Positions 27,485 through 36,469 of a stretch of 64,000 nucleotides of DNA are shown here, one piece after another. The stretch is from Oscillospiraceae bacterium. GTDB lineage: Bacteria > Bacillota > Clostridia > Oscillospirales > Oscillospiraceae. Position numbers and translations under genes: made by a program. Under the pieces are notes generated by a model, which saw only the letters and a program-made list of their open reading frames with translations, ran no database searches and was not told the origin of the DNA. The stretch is taken from assembly GCA_015067725.1 (NCBI GenBank), contig SVLX01000002.1:1-64000 (forward strand), read 5' to 3'. Every line of letters starts with the position of its first letter. Positions within the stretch are counted from its first letter, which is position 1.

Positions 27485-27557
27485 TTTTCCATAGGATAGA
27501 GTAGCCCGCTCTGCAAATCCTATAGCTGTGGCCATTGAGCCACGCTAAGGAGGATGT

Positions 27558-27707
27558 ATGAACGACAAATCCATGTGGCATCTGTTTATGGAGACGGGAA
27601 TCCCGGAGTACTATCTGATTTATCGGGCAATGAAGGCGGAAACTGGATATGTATCTGAAGACGAAGGGACTGGTCCTGAGGGAGACGGCTTACAAGGACT
27701 GGGATAA
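27558..27707 (+). CDS. yqzL: YqzL-like small protein
   Basis: This small frame encodes 49 residues starting MNDKSMWHLFMETGIPEYYLIYRAMK. Its length, the W-x-x-F-x-x-T-G-x-x-x-x-YL-x-Y pattern and its place between era and recO match the YqzL family of tiny conserved proteins. AAGGAGG lies just before the ATG. It overlaps the recO start by 59 bases in another frame, so it may couple recO translation. Its function is not known. Confidence 0.82.
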   Translation: MNDKSMWHLFMETGIPEYYLIYRAMKAETGYVSEDEGTGPEGDGLQGLG

Positions 27708-28404
27708 AATCCTGACGGTTCTCACTGAGGATTATGGGAAAATGACCCTGAAAGCCAGAGGGGTACGGCGGAACAACAGTCCGCTGAAAGCCGCCTGCCA
27801 GCTCTTAGCCTGCGGGGAATTCACCCTGCAGGAATTTGGCGGGATGTACACCATCAAAGAGGCGCAGTCCATTGAACTCTTTGTAGGACTCAGAGAGGAA
27901 CTGGAATTGCTGGCGCTTGGCACTTACTTTGCACAGGTGGCTGAACTGTTGTCCCAGGAGGATGCTCCCAGCCCGGAGTTATTGTCTCTGACCCTCAATG
28001 CGCTCTATGCTCTGTCCAAGTTGCGCCGCCCGCAGCTTTTGGTCAAGTCTGCTTTTGAATTGCGGGCTGCTTGCCAGGCCGGATTTACGCCCGATCTTGC
28101 CGGATGTCCGGTCTGCGGAGAGGAGACACCGGACCGGTTTGCTCTGCAGGATGGATGCCTTGTGTGCTCGTCCTGCTACGGTGGAGACAGCATCCGTATG
28201 CCCATTACCCAGAGTGTACTCACCGCTATGCGCTATATCTGCAGTTGTGAGCCGGGGAAGTTGTTTTCCTTCCGCTTGAGCGAGGAATCCATGGTCATGC
28301 TCAGCGGCATTACCGAAAGTTACCTGTCAACCCAGTTGGAAAAGAGTTTCCCTGCTCTGGATTTCTACAAGTCCCTGTTTGTACTCCCGCAACCGGGAGT
28401 TTGA
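27649..28404 (+). CDS. recO: DNA repair protein RecO
   Basis: RecO loads RecA with RecR by displacing SSB and anneals single strands. The 251-residue protein has an OB-fold N-terminus (TKGLVLRETAYKDWDKILTVLTEDYGKMTLKARGVRR), a helical middle, and a zinc-finger-like CPVCGEET...CLVCSSCY at about residues 150-175. It begins inside yqzL. Near its stop lies a small hairpin (ACTCCCG, loop CAAC, CGGGAGT) without a T-run. Confidence 0.95.
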   Translation: MYLKTKGLVLRETAYKDWDKILTVLTEDYGKMTLKARGVRRNNSPLKAACQLLACGEFTLQEFGGMYTIKEAQSIELFVGLREELELLALGTYFAQVAELLSQEDAPSPELLSLTLNALYALSKLRRPQLLVKSAFELRAACQAGFTPDLAGCPVCGEETPDRFALQDGCLVCSSCYGGDSIRMPITQSVLTAMRYICSCEPGKLFSFRLSEESMVMLSGITESYLSTQLEKSFPALDFYKSLFVLPQPGV

Positions 28405-28431
28405 GTACCGTACTTAACCAAGGAGAAACCT

Positions 28432-30810
28432 ATGTCTGAACTATACGAAAAATCAATGGAAAAACTGGAACTGAACCGGGTTCTGGAGATGCTTTCCCAG
28501 TGTGCCGGGTCAGAGGACGGCAAAGCCGCCTGCCTGCGCCTGCGGCCTACTGCCGATTTGGAGGATGTGCTGGAGCTGTTGGCGCAGACCACCGATGCTT
28601 GCACCATGTCTGCGGTGCAGGGTAACCCCAGTTTTTCTGATGTAAAGAATGTGGATGCGGCGTTGGAGCGTGCTGACCGGGGAGGCAGTCTTTCTACTAC
28701 GGAGCTATTGCGGATTGGCGGTGTCCTCCGCGGTGCCAGAACCGTCAAAAGCTACTGGAATGAGGACGATACCCCCAATACACTGACTCCGCTGTTTCAG
28801 GCGCTGAGTCCCAACAAGTATCTGGAGGACCGGATTTTTGGGGCGATTCTCTCGGAGGAGGAAATTGCCGACAACGCCAGCCATGAGCTCTCCGATATTC
28901 GCCGCCATATGCGCCAGCAGGGAGCAAAGATTCGCGATACCCTGCAGAAGATGATTTCCTCGCCTACCTACCAGAAATACCTCCGGGAGCCTATTGTGAC
29001 CATCCGACAGGGACGGTATGTGGTTCCGGTCAAGAGCGAGTGCAAAAATGATGTACCGGGCTTGGTGCATGATGTATCTGCCACCGGATCTACCTTTTTC
29101 ATTGAGCCCATGTCGGCAGTTAACGCCAACAACGCCTTGCGGGAACTTGCGTTGAAAGAGAAGAAGGAAATTGAGCGGATTCTGGCCGAACTGTCCGCAG
29201 AGGCCGCAGGTCACAGAGAAGACATCTCCGACAACTACAGATTCCTGACCCAGCTTGATGTGATTTTCGCCAAGGCGAGACTGTCCTATCAAATGCGGGC
29301 AGGTGCGCCGGAAATGAATGATAAGGGCCATATTGAGCTGAAGAAGGCTCGCCACCCCCTGATTGACCCAAAGGTGGTCGTCCCTATTTCTGTCCGTCTG
29401 GGTGACGACTTTGACAGCATGATCATCACCGGTCCCAATACCGGTGGTAAGACTGTCACCCTGAAAACCCTTGGGCTTTTGACTTTGATGGCAGAGTGTG
29501 GGCTCCATGTCCCGGCGGGAGATGGCAGTAAACTCTCTACCTTTGACCGGGTGCTGGCTGACATTGGAGATGAGCAGTCCATTCAGCAGTCGCTGTCCAC
29601 CTTCTCTTCCCATATGCGCACCATTGTGGATGTGGTGAGTCAGTGCGATGACCGGAGTCTCATTCTTTTTGACGAATTGGGCGCAGGCACCGACCCGGCA
29701 GAGGGTGCGGCTCTGGCTATGGCCATTATTGAATTCTGCCGCACCATGGGTAGCCGGGTTGCGGCTACCACCCATTATGCCGAGCTAAAACTTTATGCCA
29801 TGCGCACCAAGGGGGTTATCAATGCCTCCTGCGAGTTTGATGTGGAGACTTTGCGCCCAACGTATCGTCTGCTTATCGGCATTCCCGGTAAGTCCAATGC
29901 TTTCGCCATTTCCCGGAAGCTGGGTCTTTCTGAGGACATCATCCGCAAAGCCGGCGACATGGTCAGTCAGAGCAATAAGGACTTTGAAGATGTGTTAGCC
30001 CAGTTGGAGTCACAGCGTCAACAGATGGAGGCTGCCCGCGTAGAGGCGGAGAGAATGCGCAAAGAAACTCAGGCTATCCGCAATGAAAGCGAAGCCTACC
30101 GGGTGCAGATTCAGAAGGAGAAAGAAAAGCTTCTGGAAAAAGCCCGGAAAGAGGCCATGGATATTCTGGACGATGCACGCAGGACGGCTAATCAGGTTGC
30201 CGACGAGATGAAGCAAATGCGTAAGCAAATGCGGGATGTGGCGGAGCTTCAGGGGGCAAATCAGCGGCAGACCGATGCCCGCAAAGCCCTCAATGAAGCC
30301 GAAGAACGTCTTGCCGTCCAAAGAGCAGTTCCGGAGCGTCCCAAGCCCACCAGAGCTGTTAAGCTGGGTGACACCGTGGAATTGTTGAAACTGGGCACCA
30401 AGGCCAGCGTTATCGGCATCAACAAAGACGGCACCTATCAATTGCAGGCGGGTATTCTGAAGATGACTGTAAAGCCGGAGGAAGTCTACCTGATTGAAGA
30501 TGCCGACCAGTTCAAACCCCAGAAGACCCGCCCCGCTCACTCCGGCAGGGAGATGAAGGCTGCCACCATCTCCAGCGAAATTGATCTGCGCGGTATGGAT
30601 GTTATCGAAGCCATCTGTGTTTTGGACCGATTCCTGGACGAAGCTATGCGCTGTAACCTGCCCACAGTCCGTATCATTCATGGCAAAGGCACCGGAGCGC
30701 TGCGTTCAGCGGTGCAGGACGACCTGCGGCACAACAAGTTTGTGAAGAAATTCCGGCTGGGTGTGTATGGAGAGGGAGAAGATGGGGTAACTATTGCAGA
30801 ATTTGGTTGA
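28432..30810 (+). CDS. mutS2: MutS2 family ATPase/endonuclease
   Basis: MutS2 is a MutS paralogue that limits recombination and, in Bacillus, acts on collided ribosomes. The 792-residue protein lacks the MutS mismatch-recognition domain. It has a core/clamp region, the ATPase (Walker A GPNTGGKTVTLKTLGLL, signature STFSSHM, Walker B LILFDELGAGTDPAEG), a long coiled coil (about residues 520-630), a KOW-like segment (VKLGDTVELLKLGTKASVIGI) and the C-terminal Smr nuclease domain with EIDLRGMD and IIHGKGTGALR. AAGGAG lies before the ATG, 27 bases after recO. Confidence 0.96.
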   Translation: MSELYEKSMEKLELNRVLEMLSQCAGSEDGKAACLRLRPTADLEDVLELLAQTTDACTMSAVQGNPSFSDVKNVDAALERADRGGSLSTTELLRIGGVLRGARTVKSYWNEDDTPNTLTPLFQALSPNKYLEDRIFGAILSEEEIADNASHELSDIRRHMRQQGAKIRDTLQKMISSPTYQKYLREPIVTIRQGRYVVPVKSECKNDVPGLVHDVSATGSTFFIEPMSAVNANNALRELALKEKKEIERILAELSAEAAGHREDISDNYRFLTQLDVIFAKARLSYQMRAGAPEMNDKGHIELKKARHPLIDPKVVVPISVRLGDDFDSMIITGPNTGGKTVTLKTLGLLTLMAECGLHVPAGDGSKLSTFDRVLADIGDEQSIQQSLSTFSSHMRTIVDVVSQCDDRSLILFDELGAGTDPAEGAALAMAIIEFCRTMGSRVAATTHYAELKLYAMRTKGVINASCEFDVETLRPTYRLLIGIPGKSNAFAISRKLGLSEDIIRKAGDMVSQSNKDFEDVLAQLESQRQQMEAARVEAERMRKETQAIRNESEAYRVQIQKEKEKLLEKARKEAMDILDDARRTANQVADEMKQMRKQMRDVAELQGANQRQTDARKALNEAEERLAVQRAVPERPKPTRAVKLGDTVELLKLGTKASVIGINKDGTYQLQAGILKMTVKPEEVYLIEDADQFKPQKTRPAHSGREMKAATISSEIDLRGMDVIEAICVLDRFLDEAMRCNLPTVRIIHGKGTGALRSAVQDDLRHNKFVKKFRLGVYGEGEDGVTIAEFG

Positions 30811-30834
30811 CTTTTGCTCCAAATTTGATATTAT
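30807..30834 (+). promoter_or_regulatory. Probable promoter of the HPr-like gene
   Basis: -35 TTGACT and -10 TATTAT are 16 bp apart (alternative -10 registers give 17-18 bp). The -35 overlaps the mutS2 stop codon. Confidence 0.55.
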
Positions 30835-30877
30835 AGTGTTAACGGCTCAACGCCGGATCAAGGAGTGAATAAATGCC

Positions 30878-31138
30878 ATGTATAAACAGCAAACTACCGT
30901 CAATTGTGCCTCTGGCCTGTATAATGAGCAGGTCACCTATTTCGTTCAGAAGGCGAACGAGTTCCGCAGTAGCATCTATTTGGAGTTTGGCTCCAAGAAA
31001 ATGAACGCCAAGAGTCTTCTTGGTATCATGTCCATGTGTGTTGATTCGGGCGCTGATGTGACCCTCATTGCCGATGGTCCGGACGAAGAAATCGCCGTCA
31101 GCACGCTGTGTGAGATGTTGCAGCGGGATATTCGATAA
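30878..31138 (+). CDS. HPr-like protein lacking the catalytic histidine
   Basis: The protein has 86 residues and the HPr fold pattern and length. Aligned by number, position 15, normally the His phosphorylated by PTS enzyme I, is Tyr in ASGLYNEQV. Position 46, the regulatory Ser phosphorylated by HPr kinase, is kept in MNAKSLLGIMSM. This matches the logic of Bacillus Crh, which has Gln15 and Ser46 and acts only in catabolite control. A Crh-like role is inference; it cannot pass phosphate through His15. SD GGAG lies 12 bases from the ATG but 7 from an out-of-frame ATG at 30873, so translation may be weak. Confidence 0.86.
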   Translation: MYKQQTTVNCASGLYNEQVTYFVQKANEFRSSIYLEFGSKKMNAKSLLGIMSMCVDSGADVTLIADGPDEEIAVSTLCEMLQRDIR

Positions 31139-31212
31139 ATATTTCGGCTATAACTGCCTCAGGATTGCCGGTTCGGCAGTTACTGGGGCAGTTTCCATAG
31201 ATTGGTGGAACA

Positions 31213-33039
31213 ATGACTTTTGATGAACTAAAAGACAAAGCGCACTCGTTACCGTTGGCCCCCGGTGTATATATTATGCGGGACGACACCAATACGGTCA
31301 TTTATGTTGGCAAGGCTAAACGACTGAGAAACCGGGTTAGCCAGTATTTTCAGGATGCTGCCTCCCATACACCAAAAACCCGGGCAATGGTATCCAAAAT
31401 TCACCACTTTGATGTGATTGCGGCATCTTCTGAGTTTGAGGCACTGGTGCTTGAATGCTCTCTCATTAAGCGATATATGCCCCGCTACAATATCCTGCTG
31501 AAAGACGACAAAGGATACCCCTATGTCCGGCTGGATATGCGTGAGGAATACCCCCGGCTTACCATGGTCAACAAACTGTCTCACGATGGGGCAACGTATT
31601 TTGGCCCATATGGCAGCCGCGGTTCCACACAGAGCATTCTTGATGCTATCCGTCTGACCTTTGGACTTCCCGGGTGTAACAAGCGTTTTCCCCGGGATGT
31701 GGGCAAAGAGCGCCCATGCCTTAACTATCACATGGATCAATGCCGTGGCTGGTGCCAACCGGACAGAACCATGGATGCTTACCGAGATACCATGGAGCAG
31801 GTGCGGCAGTTACTCTCCGGCAACTATCGCAAGCTGGTTCAATCCATTACTGCCGAAATGTTGGAAGCATCTGAGAACCTTGAGTTTGAGCGGGCGGCAG
31901 AGCTTCGTGACCGGGTGAAGGCAGTGGAAACACTGGGCAAGAAGCAACTGGTCACTGCCGGGTCATTGGCTGATACGGATGTAATTGGTTTCCAGCAGAC
32001 AGAGGCTAAAGCATGCTTTGTGGTTCTTCACTTCTCTGAGGGGAACTTGCTGGACAAGGAGTATGAAATCCTTCCTTATCAGGAAGATCCGCAGGGTGCG
32101 GTATCCAGTCTGGTGAAGCAGTATTATCTGGCACAGGGTATTGCACCCAAAATCGTCCTGTTGCCCATGAAAATGGAAGACAGTGAACTCTTTTCTGATT
32201 TGCTTCTGCAAAACACCGGACGCAGAACCAGATTCCGTATTCCACAGCGGGGTGACGGGGTTCAACTTATGGAAATGGCGCAGGAAAATGCCCGTCAGGA
32301 AGCTGGCAGAGTCACTACAAAAGATGAGCGACTCTCAGGTTCGCTGAGATTACTGGGGAAAATGCTCTCGCTGGATGAGCCTCCCCGGCGCTTGGAATCC
32401 TTTGATATTTCCAATTTGGCTGGGACGGACATTGTCGCCTCCATGGTGGTTTTTCTGGACGGAAAGCCACTGAAGAAGGACTATAAACGATTCAAAATTG
32501 AAGATTTGCAGGAGCAGGATGACTATGCCTCCATGCACCAGGTGATTACCCGCCGCTTTGTTCACTATAAGGCAGGGGACTCCGGTTTTGCTGTGCCCCC
32601 GGATTTACTGTTGATTGACGGTGGTACAGCCCATGCACAGATTGCCCTGAGCGCACTTCACGCCTTAGGACTCAGCTTCCCGGTATTTGGCATGGTTAAA
32701 GATGGTAAGCATCGCACCCGGGCATTGGTCACCCCAGAGGGGGAGGAGATAGCCATTGACACCCAGCCTTCGGTTTTCGCCCTTATCGGCACCATTCAGG
32801 AGGAAACGCACCGCTTTGCCATTACCTATAACCGGGAACTGCGGAGCAAGCGGCTTCGTCATTCCCAACTGGACGACATCCCCGGCGTGGGTCCCAAACG
32901 GAAAGAACTCCTGCTGAAGCATTTCCGCTCCCTGAGTGCCATCGGCAAAGCGCCAATTACAGTACTGGAGTCCATCCTGCCCAAGGATGCAGCGGCGGCG
33001 GTTTATGCCCATTTTCATAAGGAGGATACCCAAACATGA
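31213..33039 (+). CDS. uvrC: UvrABC excinuclease subunit C
   Basis: UvrC makes both incisions in nucleotide excision repair. The 608-residue protein has the GIY-YIG nuclease (APGVYIMRDDTNTVIYVGKAKRLRNRVSQYF), the UvrB-contacting helix pair (FERAAELRDRVKAVETLG, about residue 220), the RNase H-like half with SFDISNLAGTD and LLIDGGTAHAQ, and a C-terminal HhH motif (DDIPGVGPKRKELLLKHFRSL). It overlaps rsmD as ATGA and begins a four-gene overlapping run. Confidence 0.97.
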   Translation: MTFDELKDKAHSLPLAPGVYIMRDDTNTVIYVGKAKRLRNRVSQYFQDAASHTPKTRAMVSKIHHFDVIAASSEFEALVLECSLIKRYMPRYNILLKDDKGYPYVRLDMREEYPRLTMVNKLSHDGATYFGPYGSRGSTQSILDAIRLTFGLPGCNKRFPRDVGKERPCLNYHMDQCRGWCQPDRTMDAYRDTMEQVRQLLSGNYRKLVQSITAEMLEASENLEFERAAELRDRVKAVETLGKKQLVTAGSLADTDVIGFQQTEAKACFVVLHFSEGNLLDKEYEILPYQEDPQGAVSSLVKQYYLAQGIAPKIVLLPMKMEDSELFSDLLLQNTGRRTRFRIPQRGDGVQLMEMAQENARQEAGRVTTKDERLSGSLRLLGKMLSLDEPPRRLESFDISNLAGTDIVASMVVFLDGKPLKKDYKRFKIEDLQEQDDYASMHQVITRRFVHYKAGDSGFAVPPDLLLIDGGTAHAQIALSALHALGLSFPVFGMVKDGKHRTRALVTPEGEEIAIDTQPSVFALIGTIQEETHRFAITYNRELRSKRLRHSQLDDIPGVGPKRKELLLKHFRSLSAIGKAPITVLESILPKDAAAAVYAHFHKEDTQT

Positions 33040-33593
33040 GAGTAATTACCGGCTCCGCGAAAGGGGTCAAATTGAAAACACCGGAGGGACTTACAACCAG
33101 ACCCACTGCAGAACGGGTCAAAGAGGCACTGTTCAGTGCCATTCAGAACGAGATTCCCGGTGCTGTCGTGTTGGATCTCTTTGGCGGAACAGGGCAGATG
33201 GGTATTGAAGCGCTGAGCCGCGGGGCAAAATCCGCCGTCTTTGTAGACAAAAGCAAAGCTGCTTGTCAGCTTATTCGGGAGAATCTTACCCGGACCAAGC
33301 TGGACAAGCAGGGAAGCGTAATTTGTGGGGACTACCTGAGCTTTCTGACTTCCTGCAAAACCCGGTTTGACCTGATTCTTTTAGACCCGCCTTATGCAGA
33401 AGTTTTTTTAGAAAATGCTCTAAAAAGAATATCGGAAATTGACATTTTAACCTCACATGGTATAATAATAGCGGAAAGGCCATTTGGTAAAGATTTGGCT
33501 GCCCAATTTGGCTGCTTAAGCCGCGATAAAGAGTACAAGTACGGTAAGACCCTGATTGCAGTCTACCGTCGGGCTGGAGAAGAAGACGAATGA
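33036..33593 (+). CDS. rsmD: 16S rRNA (guanine966-N2)-methyltransferase RsmD
   Basis: The SAM-dependent enzyme methylates G966 of 16S rRNA. In 185 residues it shows ITGSAKGVKLKTPEGLTTRPTAERVKEALFS at the N-terminus, motif I VLDLFGGTGQMGIEALSRGA and the catalytic LLDPPYAE. It overlaps uvrC and coaD by ATGA, the order rsmD-coaD being widely conserved. Confidence 0.96.
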   Translation: MRVITGSAKGVKLKTPEGLTTRPTAERVKEALFSAIQNEIPGAVVLDLFGGTGQMGIEALSRGAKSAVFVDKSKAACQLIRENLTRTKLDKQGSVICGDYLSFLTSCKTRFDLILLDPPYAEVFLENALKRISEIDILTSHGIIIAERPFGKDLAAQFGCLSRDKEYKYGKTLIAVYRRAGEEDE

Positions 33594-34099
33594 AAATTGC
33601 CATCTACCCCGGCAGTTTTGATCCGGTGACCAATGGTCACCTGAATATCATCAGACGCGCGGCCAATATTTTTGACCGGCTCATCGTCTGTGTTATGGTC
33701 AATGCCGGTAAACACCCCATTTTCTCTCTGGAGGAGCGGACAGAGCTCCTTCGCCGGGTTACGGAAGATTTACCCAATGTGGAGATTGATTCTACCGATG
33801 AATTGCTGGCGGCTTATGCCAAGAGGCGAGACTGCCAGGTTGTCGTTAAAGGCCTCAGAGCCACATCGGACTTTGAAAACGAATTCCAGATGGCGCTGAT
33901 CAACCATAAGATTAACCCGGATTTGGATACCATGTTTCTGACCAGCGAGCATCAGTATATGTACCTCAGCTCCAGTACCATCAAGGAACTGGCAAGCTAT
34001 GATGTGGATCTCAGAGACTTCCTTCCCGAAGCCATTATTCCGGATGTGAAAAAACGAATAAATTCCATGAAAACACAAGGAGGAACTACCCATGCATGA
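33590..34099 (+). CDS. coaD: Phosphopantetheine adenylyltransferase
   Basis: CoaD makes dephospho-CoA from 4'-phosphopantetheine and ATP. The 169-residue nucleotidyltransferase has YPGSFDPVTNGHLNII (with the HxGH-like TNGH), KGLRATSDFENEFQMALIN, and YMYLSSSTIKELA with the ISSS-type loop. It overlaps rsmD upstream and the coiled-coil gene downstream by eight bases. Confidence 0.97.
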   Translation: MKIAIYPGSFDPVTNGHLNIIRRAANIFDRLIVCVMVNAGKHPIFSLEERTELLRRVTEDLPNVEIDSTDELLAAYAKRRDCQVVVKGLRATSDFENEFQMALINHKINPDLDTMFLTSEHQYMYLSSSTIKELASYDVDLRDFLPEAIIPDVKKRINSMKTQGGTTHA

Positions 34100-34592
34100 T
34101 AACGGTGTAGAAGAATTGATTAACAAATTATACGATATGATTCAGGATGCTCGTTCTCTTCCTCTGGGCGCAGACAAGTGCATTGTTGAGCGTGACCGGG
34201 TGCTGGACATTCTGGACGAAATCAGCAACAGCCTGCCCAATGAGCTGAAGCAGGCAAAGACCATCGTGGACTCCCGCACTGACCTGATTGCCAAAGCAAA
34301 GCGGGAGGCTGAGGGTATGATTCGTCAGGCTCAGGCCCAGGCAAAGCAGATGATTTCTCAGGAAGAAGTCTACCGGCAGGCTGTTGCCCAGGCTGACGAG
34401 ATGATTCGCGCCGCTCAGGAAAAGATTCGTGAGCTGAAGCGGGTCACCAACGAATATGTGGACGGCGCACTGAAGGAGAGCGAGGAATCCATTGCTCAGG
34501 CTCTGGCCGAAATCCGGGAAACCCGCAGTCGCTTCCGCAAACTGACCACCCCGCAGGAGCGAACCCATTCCCCGATTATTGAAGAAGTCTAA
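34092..34592 (+). CDS. Coiled-coil protein encoded behind coaD
   Basis: The protein has 166 residues. After a helical N-terminus (ELINKLYDMIQDARSLPLGADKCIVERDRVLDILDEI) it is almost wholly Ala/Glu/Lys/Gln-rich coiled coil (about 60-150), resembling ATP synthase stalk subunits by composition. Similar proteins are commonly annotated only as hypothetical or ATPase; I see no P-loop. It overlaps coaD by eight bases. No signal peptide or membrane span is present. A scaffold role is a guess. Confidence 0.78.
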   Translation: MHDNGVEELINKLYDMIQDARSLPLGADKCIVERDRVLDILDEISNSLPNELKQAKTIVDSRTDLIAKAKREAEGMIRQAQAQAKQMISQEEVYRQAVAQADEMIRAAQEKIRELKRVTNEYVDGALKESEESIAQALAEIRETRSRFRKLTTPQERTHSPIIEEV

Positions 34593-34661
34593 TTAAATCC
34601 GTCCGATTCGGGTCAGTATACCGTTGACCCGCTTCTCATCTCAACTTGAACTGGGGGAATT

Positions 34662-36359
34662 ATGATGAACTATCTGGAAAACTATGAATTTTGGCGCAAT
34701 GCAGGTCTGCCTCCGGAGGTTTGCCAGGAGCTTGATGCTCTGCAGGGGCAAGAAGATGAGCTGAAGGGACGCTTTGGCAGTGACCTGCAGTTTGGCACCG
34801 CCGGTATGAGAGGTATCATGGGTGCGGGCAGCAACCGGCTCAACCGGTATACCGTCCGCCGGGCGGCTATGGGTATGGCGGCGTGGCTCAATACCACCAG
34901 GCTGCCCAAACGCGCCGCCATCGGTTATGACTCCCGTCATAATTCTCGGCTTTTTGCTGAAGTTTGTGCAGTAGCTTTTGCTGAGGCTGGTATTGAGACT
35001 TGGATCTATGACCGGCTTGCTCCAACGCCTATGCTGTCTTATGCGGTTCGGGTACTGAATTGCGGCTGTGGAGTGGTCATATCCGCCAGCCATAACGCCG
35101 GCGCTTACAACGGTGTTAAGTGCTATGGTCCTGACGGCTGCCAAATGACGGATGAGCCTGCCGCAGTGGTCACAGCAAAAATCAGTGGAATTCCCCTGTT
35201 TGTCCCGGAAAGCAAGCCCTTTGCCGCCTGGCTGGAGGAGGGTACTGTACGGTATATTGGTCAGGACATTTGGGAGTCCTACTATCAGACTGTTCTTGCC
35301 GAGGCCATGGAGCCCAAAGTCATTGCGGAGTCCGGTTTGCGGGTAGTCTTTACGCCTTTGTGTGGCACCGGTAATGAGCCCGTACGGGAAGTTTTGCGCC
35401 GTCTGGGTACCAATGTTACCGTGGTCAGTGTTCAGGAGAAGCCTGACGGCGATTTCAAGACCTGTGAATATCCCAACCCCGAAACAGATGCTGCCCTCAA
35501 CGAAAGTTATAAAGTTGCCAGAGATAATCCCTGTGATGTGATTCTGGGTACCGACCCCGACTGTGACCGGGTGGCCATCGCCGTACCCGAAGGGGATGGC
35601 TTTAAGAAACTCAGCGGCAATGAGTTGGGCTGTATGCTGTTGGAGTACATCCTCAAGACCCGCACGAAGAAGGGTGACCTTCCTGAGTGTTGTGAAGCCG
35701 TCCGCAGTATTGTCACCTCGCCTATGTCCGATGCCATTGCCAAGGCTTATCACTGCGAAATGAAATCCGTTCTCACTGGCTTTAAGTATATCGGCGGAGA
35801 GATACTGGAACTGGAGGAGAAGGGCGAGGAGAAACGGTTTGTCTTTGGTTTTGAGGAGAGCTGTGGCTATCTGAAGGGTACTTACGCCCGGGATAAGGAC
35901 GCCGTAGTTGCCTCTATGCTGGTCTGCGAAATGGCCGCCTCCCTGAAGAAGCAGGGCATGACCATTTTGGAGGCGCTGGATCGGATGTACGAGACTTATG
36001 GCTTCTATCTGACCCGTGTCCAGAGCATTGAATTGACCGGTCCTGATGCCATGGAGAAGGCGGCCGCCATTATGGAAGGAATCCGCAAGGATGCCCCCGC
36101 CACCATTGGCGGTCTGCAGGTGACGGAACTGCGGGATTATCGTGCCCGGGTCAATAAAAACCTGTTAACCGGCGAGGAAACTTCCATCAATCTCCCCAAA
36201 TCCAATGTACTGGAAATGATTCTGGGTGACCGGGGCAGTGTAATTGCCCGTCCCTCTGGAACTGAGCCCAAGATCAAATACTACTACACCTCTGTTGCCC
36301 CAACTGTAGCAGAGGCAGGAGAACAACTCAAAGCTATGGCCGCTCAGATGCAGGCATAA
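34662..36359 (+). CDS. Phospho-sugar mutase (phosphoglucomutase/phosphomannomutase family)
   Basis: The 565-residue protein belongs to the alpha-D-phosphohexomutase superfamily, close to PgcA-type phosphoglucomutases. Domain 1 holds the phospho-Ser loop in VISASHNAGAYNGVKCYG, domain 2 the metal loop GTDPDCDRVAIA, domain 3 GFEESCGYLKGTYARDKDAV, and domain 4 the phosphate-binding RPSGTEPKIKYY. The usual loop is TASHNP; here it is SASHNA, with the catalytic Ser kept. Glucose 1-phosphate/6-phosphate exchange is the likeliest activity. GGGGGA precedes two adjacent ATGs, either of which could start it. Confidence 0.92.
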   Translation: MMNYLENYEFWRNAGLPPEVCQELDALQGQEDELKGRFGSDLQFGTAGMRGIMGAGSNRLNRYTVRRAAMGMAAWLNTTRLPKRAAIGYDSRHNSRLFAEVCAVAFAEAGIETWIYDRLAPTPMLSYAVRVLNCGCGVVISASHNAGAYNGVKCYGPDGCQMTDEPAAVVTAKISGIPLFVPESKPFAAWLEEGTVRYIGQDIWESYYQTVLAEAMEPKVIAESGLRVVFTPLCGTGNEPVREVLRRLGTNVTVVSVQEKPDGDFKTCEYPNPETDAALNESYKVARDNPCDVILGTDPDCDRVAIAVPEGDGFKKLSGNELGCMLLEYILKTRTKKGDLPECCEAVRSIVTSPMSDAIAKAYHCEMKSVLTGFKYIGGEILELEEKGEEKRFVFGFEESCGYLKGTYARDKDAVVASMLVCEMAASLKKQGMTILEALDRMYETYGFYLTRVQSIELTGPDAMEKAAAIMEGIRKDAPATIGGLQVTELRDYRARVNKNLLTGEETSINLPKSNVLEMILGDRGSVIARPSGTEPKIKYYYTSVAPTVAEAGEQLKAMAAQMQA

Positions 36360-36377
36360 GCCAAATGATAATAACCC

Positions 36378-36416
36378 GGGTGCGCAACTCATCACAGTTG
36401 CGCACCCTTTCTTTTG
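36378..36416 (+). terminator. Terminator of the phospho-sugar mutase
   Basis: GGGTGCGCAACT pairs perfectly with AGTTGCGCACCC around a 6-nt loop, followed by TTTCTTTT. Confidence 0.92.
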
Positions 36417-36469
36417 GTTCTATCCCGTGAGCTCCGGGAATAGGTTGTAACAAAAGGGGGTTGAGAACC

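Noticed and set aside
31139-31212. Stem-loops (AACTGCC with two copies of GGCAGTT) between the HPr-like gene and uvrC
   Set aside because: Two alternative stems can form, but there is no good T-run or known regulatory motif; too weak to call.
34593-34661. Inverted repeat CGGGTCA/TGACCCG before the phospho-sugar mutase
   Set aside because: The stem is short and the following sequence is not T-rich, so a terminator is not supported.
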